Shown here one piece after another: positions 5,400 to 7,781 of a DNA stretch of 7,781 nt. The stretch covers positions 1 through 7,781 of the forward strand of contig JAUQYY010000042.1 in NCBI GenBank assembly GCA_030587505.1, read 5' to 3'. The position numbers and the translations under genes are program-made. Origin of the DNA: Candidatus Sigynarchaeota archaeon (GTDB lineage: Archaea; Asgardarchaeota; Jordarchaeia; Jordarchaeales; Jordarchaeaceae). The notes below the pieces were generated by a model, which ran no database searches, had not been told where the DNA came from, and worked only from the letters and a program-made list of their open reading frames with translations. Positions within the stretch are counted from its first letter, which is position 1. Each line of letters opens with the position of its first letter.

Positions 5400-5407
5400 G
5401 AGGTGAT
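5400..5407 (+). promoter_or_regulatory. consensus ribosome binding site of the NfeD-like gene
   Basis: GAGGTGAT is an exact eight-base match to the archaeal anti-Shine-Dalgarno complement, three bases before ATG 5411. It fixes the start codon and suggests good translation. Confidence 0.7.
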
Positions 5408-5410
5408 TAC

Positions 5411-5965
5411 ATGGCTTGGGATCCATGGGTAATCAATGTGTTGGTTTCCCTACTGTTCATGGGGGTTGGCATAGTACTGATGATTCTTGAGGCAAAGATG
5501 GGAATAGGGCTTCTCGCGGTGGGTGGTATCACCTGTATGGTGATTGCGGTCATTGTACTTTTGCGGTTGGAGGTTCCCGTCGAATACGCGTATTTTGTGA
5601 ACACTCTGAAGTACACGATTATGATTTCGTGCATAGTCTTGGGCGTCTTTTTCGGGTACGTGGCTTACAAGGGATACCAAGTTAGGAAACTCCAGTCCAA
5701 GCTAGAAATCGACTCGCTCATAGGTAAAATCGGAATCGCCAAAACGGATATCGACCCCAAGGGCCAGGTGAACGTTGAGGGGGAACTGTGGAGCGCTGTG
5801 TGCAAGCAGAAACCCTACGCCTATGAGGGGGAAGAAGTGGAAATCATAGGTTTTGAGGGGTTAACACTCCACGTTAGGCCAGCAATATACAAAAGGGTGG
5901 AAGAGGAGACGGAGAAGGAAGAGGTAAAAAAGCCTTCAAGATGGAGAAAATTATCCAACCCGTAG
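5411..5965 (+). CDS. nfeD: NfeD-like membrane protein (short form)
   Basis: A 184-residue protein with three predicted membrane helices (about 8-26, 31-51, 66-86) and a cytosolic OB-fold NfeD domain at about 102-157. The domain runs from SLIGKIGIAKTDIDPKGQV through VEGELWSAV to EGEEVEIIGFEGLTLHVRP, a pattern characteristic of the family. A charged tail follows (161-184). The N-terminal ClpP-like serine protease domain of long NfeD is absent, so this is the short type. Short NfeD proteins are usually encoded beside a stomatin/flotillin (SPFH) protein and are thought to help organise membrane microdomains. Here no SPFH gene is visible; the next gene, 134 bp on, encodes a large coiled-coil protein. 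A small CCCG-TAGG-CGGG hairpin (5959-5970) spans the stop codon and may aid termination. Confidence 0.85.
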   Translation: MAWDPWVINVLVSLLFMGVGIVLMILEAKMGIGLLAVGGITCMVIAVIVLLRLEVPVEYAYFVNTLKYTIMISCIVLGVFFGYVAYKGYQVRKLQSKLEIDSLIGKIGIAKTDIDPKGQVNVEGELWSAVCKQKPYAYEGEEVEIIGFEGLTLHVRPAIYKRVEEETEKEEVKKPSRWRKLSNP

Positions 5966-5980
5966 GCGGGAACATTTCTT
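5959..5980 (+). terminator. weak hairpin and T-rich stop at the NfeD gene end
   Basis: CCCG (5959-5962) pairs with CGGG (5967-5970) around the TAG stop, followed by a T-rich TTTCTTT at 5974-5980. The stem is only four pairs, so termination is probably partial at best. Confidence 0.3.
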
Positions 5981-6007
5981 TACCATTCATCTAGGGAAAA
6001 GCTATTA

Positions 6008-6022
6008 AACCGCGGCTCGGTT
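6008..6022 (+). other. small perfect hairpin between the NfeD and coiled-coil genes
   Basis: AACCG-CGGCT-CGGTT forms a five-pair stem with a five-base loop and has no T-run behind it. It follows an AT-rich CTATTAAA that could be a TATA box for the downstream gene. Another candidate, AAAAATACTTT near 6050-6060, would give a leader of about 20 bases. Which one acts cannot be told. Confidence 0.25.
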
Positions 6023-6099
6023 ACAACACTAATGTAGTGGTTCTTTGAGAAAAATACTTTCGAGTTTGCGATTATCCAGTTTTCTAGGAGTGGGCGTGG

Positions 6100-7668
6100 T
6101 TGTACCTTGAAAGGATTTGGTGTTCTCCCTTCCTCTTGGAGCGTCCCGAAGGATTGTTAACCGAGGAGGAAAGCATCGAGCTTGCCTACGCGTACATGTT
6201 AGCCGAGAGTGAAAGGGCCTCCGATGAGATGCTGGAGGCTATCTCAAAACTTTTGTTTCCACTGGTTGTTCTTCCGGTGGACGAGGATAAGGGTCTGGTG
6301 CTTGATGGCAGCGGCTTGTTCTCTTCGAGAATCGACATCACACCGCTAAACCTAGAATACCCGCTTAGGGATCTGGAGACCGATGATTTCAAATCTTTCG
6401 TTTCTGTTCTCGGCAAGTGTGTGAAGCTGGCTAGGGCTCAGTTTTTGTCCAAGCCGAAGGCCGTAAGCCTATCTGGCTGGGTGGGAGAGGATTTCGCAGC
6501 CGATGTGAGGAGTCTTTTACCCAAGTTCAGGGAAGTCACCGATGTTAAGGAGTCCGAGGTGATTGAACCCCTGATAAGAACCGATGACAAAGTGTTTCTG
6601 AGTGTGACTAAATGGTTTCCCAAGGCTTCCATAGTGAGTGAGGCTGCTGAAAAGCAGGATTCTTTCTTCAGAATAGTCGACTCACGTATTCAATCGATGG
6701 AAGCGAAACTGAGCGAGATGAAGCGCGACTTCCGGGAGAGGGAAGCTGAACTCAGGGCCGAGGCTCAGCAGAAGATAGAGAGCGAGCGAGAGAACATGAG
6801 GGAGCGGTTGAAGAGAGCCGAGCAGGAGGCCTTCTCCAAGGACTTTCCGCAACCCCTATCCTCCCTTGAGACCCATGCAAGAATCATCTCGGATAAGTTG
6901 AACAGCATTCGAAGCGCAGCCTATAGTAAAGATATGGATAAGATTTTCGAAACCATCCAGGAAGCCAGCAAAGCCCTGAGAGAAGCCGAAAAGTCAATCG
7001 CGGAAATTGAGAGAGAGTACCTGAAATATCAGAAGGAGATGGAGAAGTTCTACAAGCAGCGTGAGCGGGAGATAGCCGCAGCGGAGGCCGAGTTCCAAAA
7101 GCGTGAGAAAAAGATTCAGAGGGAACTGCAGGAAAAAATAGACAAGATGCGGGAGGAAATCGATCAGCTCGAAGAGTTGATTGTTAGGGCGAATCAGCTA
7201 AGAGAAGAGATAAACTCCCTATTCGGCACATGGAAAGAAAACATGGTGAAGGAAATCGAGTACGCCAGAGGATTAACCATACCTCTGCACCACTTCGGGG
7301 GTAGAAAGGAAGCCTTCCCCATTTACCTTCCCTTCTTCGTAATCAAGTACCAGAGAAACAGGAAGGCACAGTATCACATTGTTCCGCCCCTTATCCCCAA
7401 GCCAGAGTCAAAAGTCCTGTACGAGTCACCAGCCACTCTTGAAGAACTCGCAGTAAAATACGAACGGAACCTGAAGAAGGGGAAACTACTCACCAAAATC
7501 GAGCTAGGTCTAAGGGAAAACAACGTACTGGAATCCGCCGAGAAAACACAGAAACTGCAAAGAGGAATCAGCCTCCTTGAGAGCAGCCTCCACGTAGATC
7601 CCAGTCTAGTGGAAACCGTAAGAGAGGCATATGAGAAAAGGTTCGAGAAGAGTCTCGGCGAAGGGTAA
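6100..7668 (+). CDS. large coiled-coil protein of unknown function
   Basis: A 522-residue protein in three parts. Residues 1-185 are a mixed, probably globular domain (LLFPLVVLPVDEDKGLVLDG at 51-70 looks beta-rich). Residues about 190-376 are a long Glu/Lys/Arg-rich coiled coil, interrupted at 248-258 by FPQPLSSLETH, which could be a hinge or hairpin turn. Residues 380-522 are a second globular part with beta-like PIYLPFFVIKYQ (407-418) and YHIVPP (425-430), then helices. There is no membrane helix, Walker motif or SPFH signature, so it is neither an SMC ATPase nor a stomatin. The start is TTG, the first possible in frame (TAG at 6085-6087), with GGAG (6087-6090) nine bases upstream. It lies 134 bp after the NfeD-like gene in the same direction, so a shared role at the membrane is plausible but only inferred. 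Confidence 0.8.
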   Translation: MYLERIWCSPFLLERPEGLLTEEESIELAYAYMLAESERASDEMLEAISKLLFPLVVLPVDEDKGLVLDGSGLFSSRIDITPLNLEYPLRDLETDDFKSFVSVLGKCVKLARAQFLSKPKAVSLSGWVGEDFAADVRSLLPKFREVTDVKESEVIEPLIRTDDKVFLSVTKWFPKASIVSEAAEKQDSFFRIVDSRIQSMEAKLSEMKRDFREREAELRAEAQQKIESERENMRERLKRAEQEAFSKDFPQPLSSLETHARIISDKLNSIRSAAYSKDMDKIFETIQEASKALREAEKSIAEIEREYLKYQKEMEKFYKQREREIAAAEAEFQKREKKIQRELQEKIDKMREEIDQLEELIVRANQLREEINSLFGTWKENMVKEIEYARGLTIPLHHFGGRKEAFPIYLPFFVIKYQRNRKAQYHIVPPLIPKPESKVLYESPATLEELAVKYERNLKKGKLLTKIELGLRENNVLESAEKTQKLQRGISLLESSLHVDPSLVETVREAYEKRFEKSLGEG

Positions 7669-7684
7669 CTAAGGACCCTTTTTT
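7661..7684 (+). terminator. hairpin plus T-run terminator of the coiled-coil gene
   Basis: AAGGGT (7661-7666) is the exact complement of ACCCTT (7675-7680), with an eight-base loop, and six T run from 7679 to 7684. The stem overlaps the TAA stop at 7666-7668. This is the clearest intrinsic-type terminator in the window. From 7685 to the window end I see no supported gene. Confidence 0.6.
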
Positions 7685-7781
7685 GGACGGCTACGAGGGG
7701 TCTGCAAGAGGCGTGTGAGGAACACACCAAGAAGTCCACTCCTCCGCCCTTTTGGATAAACTTTATGAGAACCTTGTTCAT

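Noticed and set aside
5346..5400. C/D box small RNA starting at ATGATGA (5352-5358)
   Set aside because: The box C match is good, but no CUGA box D follows at a suitable distance.
7374..7781. 135-codon minus-strand ORF reaching the window end
   Set aside because: Most of it is the mirror of the 522-residue gene, the peptide is Ser/Arg-rich without motifs, and the plus-strand terminator at 7661-7684 lies within it.

Overview
The window reads as archaeal chromosome. Genes are preceded by GGTG, GGAG or GAGGTGAT sites that match the archaeal 16S anti-Shine-Dalgarno. TATA-like boxes lie at archaeal distances from starts. TTG starts are common (3 of the 7 main genes). An archaeal-style lipid gene set is present (inositol-1-phosphate synthase, UbiA prenyltransferase). 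Coding DNA is of medium GC and spacers are AT-rich. I cannot name the lineage; an uncultivated thermoproteote- or euryarchaeote-like organism would fit.

Layout: 1-67, tail of an unidentified gene with a T-tract behind it. 169-343, a 175-bp terminal-inverted-repeat element (copy 1). 421-1209 (+), SAM-dependent methyltransferase. 1302-2360 (+), myo-inositol-1-phosphate synthase, convergent with 2521-3435 (-), an UbiA-family membrane prenyltransferase. 3556-3661, AT-rich spacer with short direct repeats. 3694-3897 (-), a 67-residue helical protein with its own promoter. 4288-4851 (+), a coiled-coil protein with a Pro/Ser/Thr-rich tail. 4999-5171, a second 173-bp element in inverted orientation (copy 2). 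5242-5355, a possible 37-codon Cys-containing ORF or a structured RNA. 5411-5965 (+), an NfeD-like membrane protein. 6100-7668 (+), a 522-residue coiled-coil protein ending in a hairpin plus T-tract terminator.

Themes: the left half is lipid and cofactor chemistry. Inositol-1-phosphate is the head-group precursor of archaeal inositol lipids and of di-myo-inositol phosphate. UbiA enzymes prenylate lipid or quinone precursors. The methyltransferase could act on a related small molecule, but no substrate can be read from the sequence. The right half pairs an NfeD membrane protein with a large coiled-coil protein where a stomatin-type (SPFH) partner would be usual.

The most unusual signal is the pair of elements at 169-343 and 4999-5171. 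They share about 24-bp ends, the same end polarity and almost the same length, yet their roughly 127-bp interiors look unrelated. They lie in opposite orientation around a 4.65-kb block of five genes. Each end carries its own small hairpin. Copy 2 is flanked by a perfect TTTTAA duplication.
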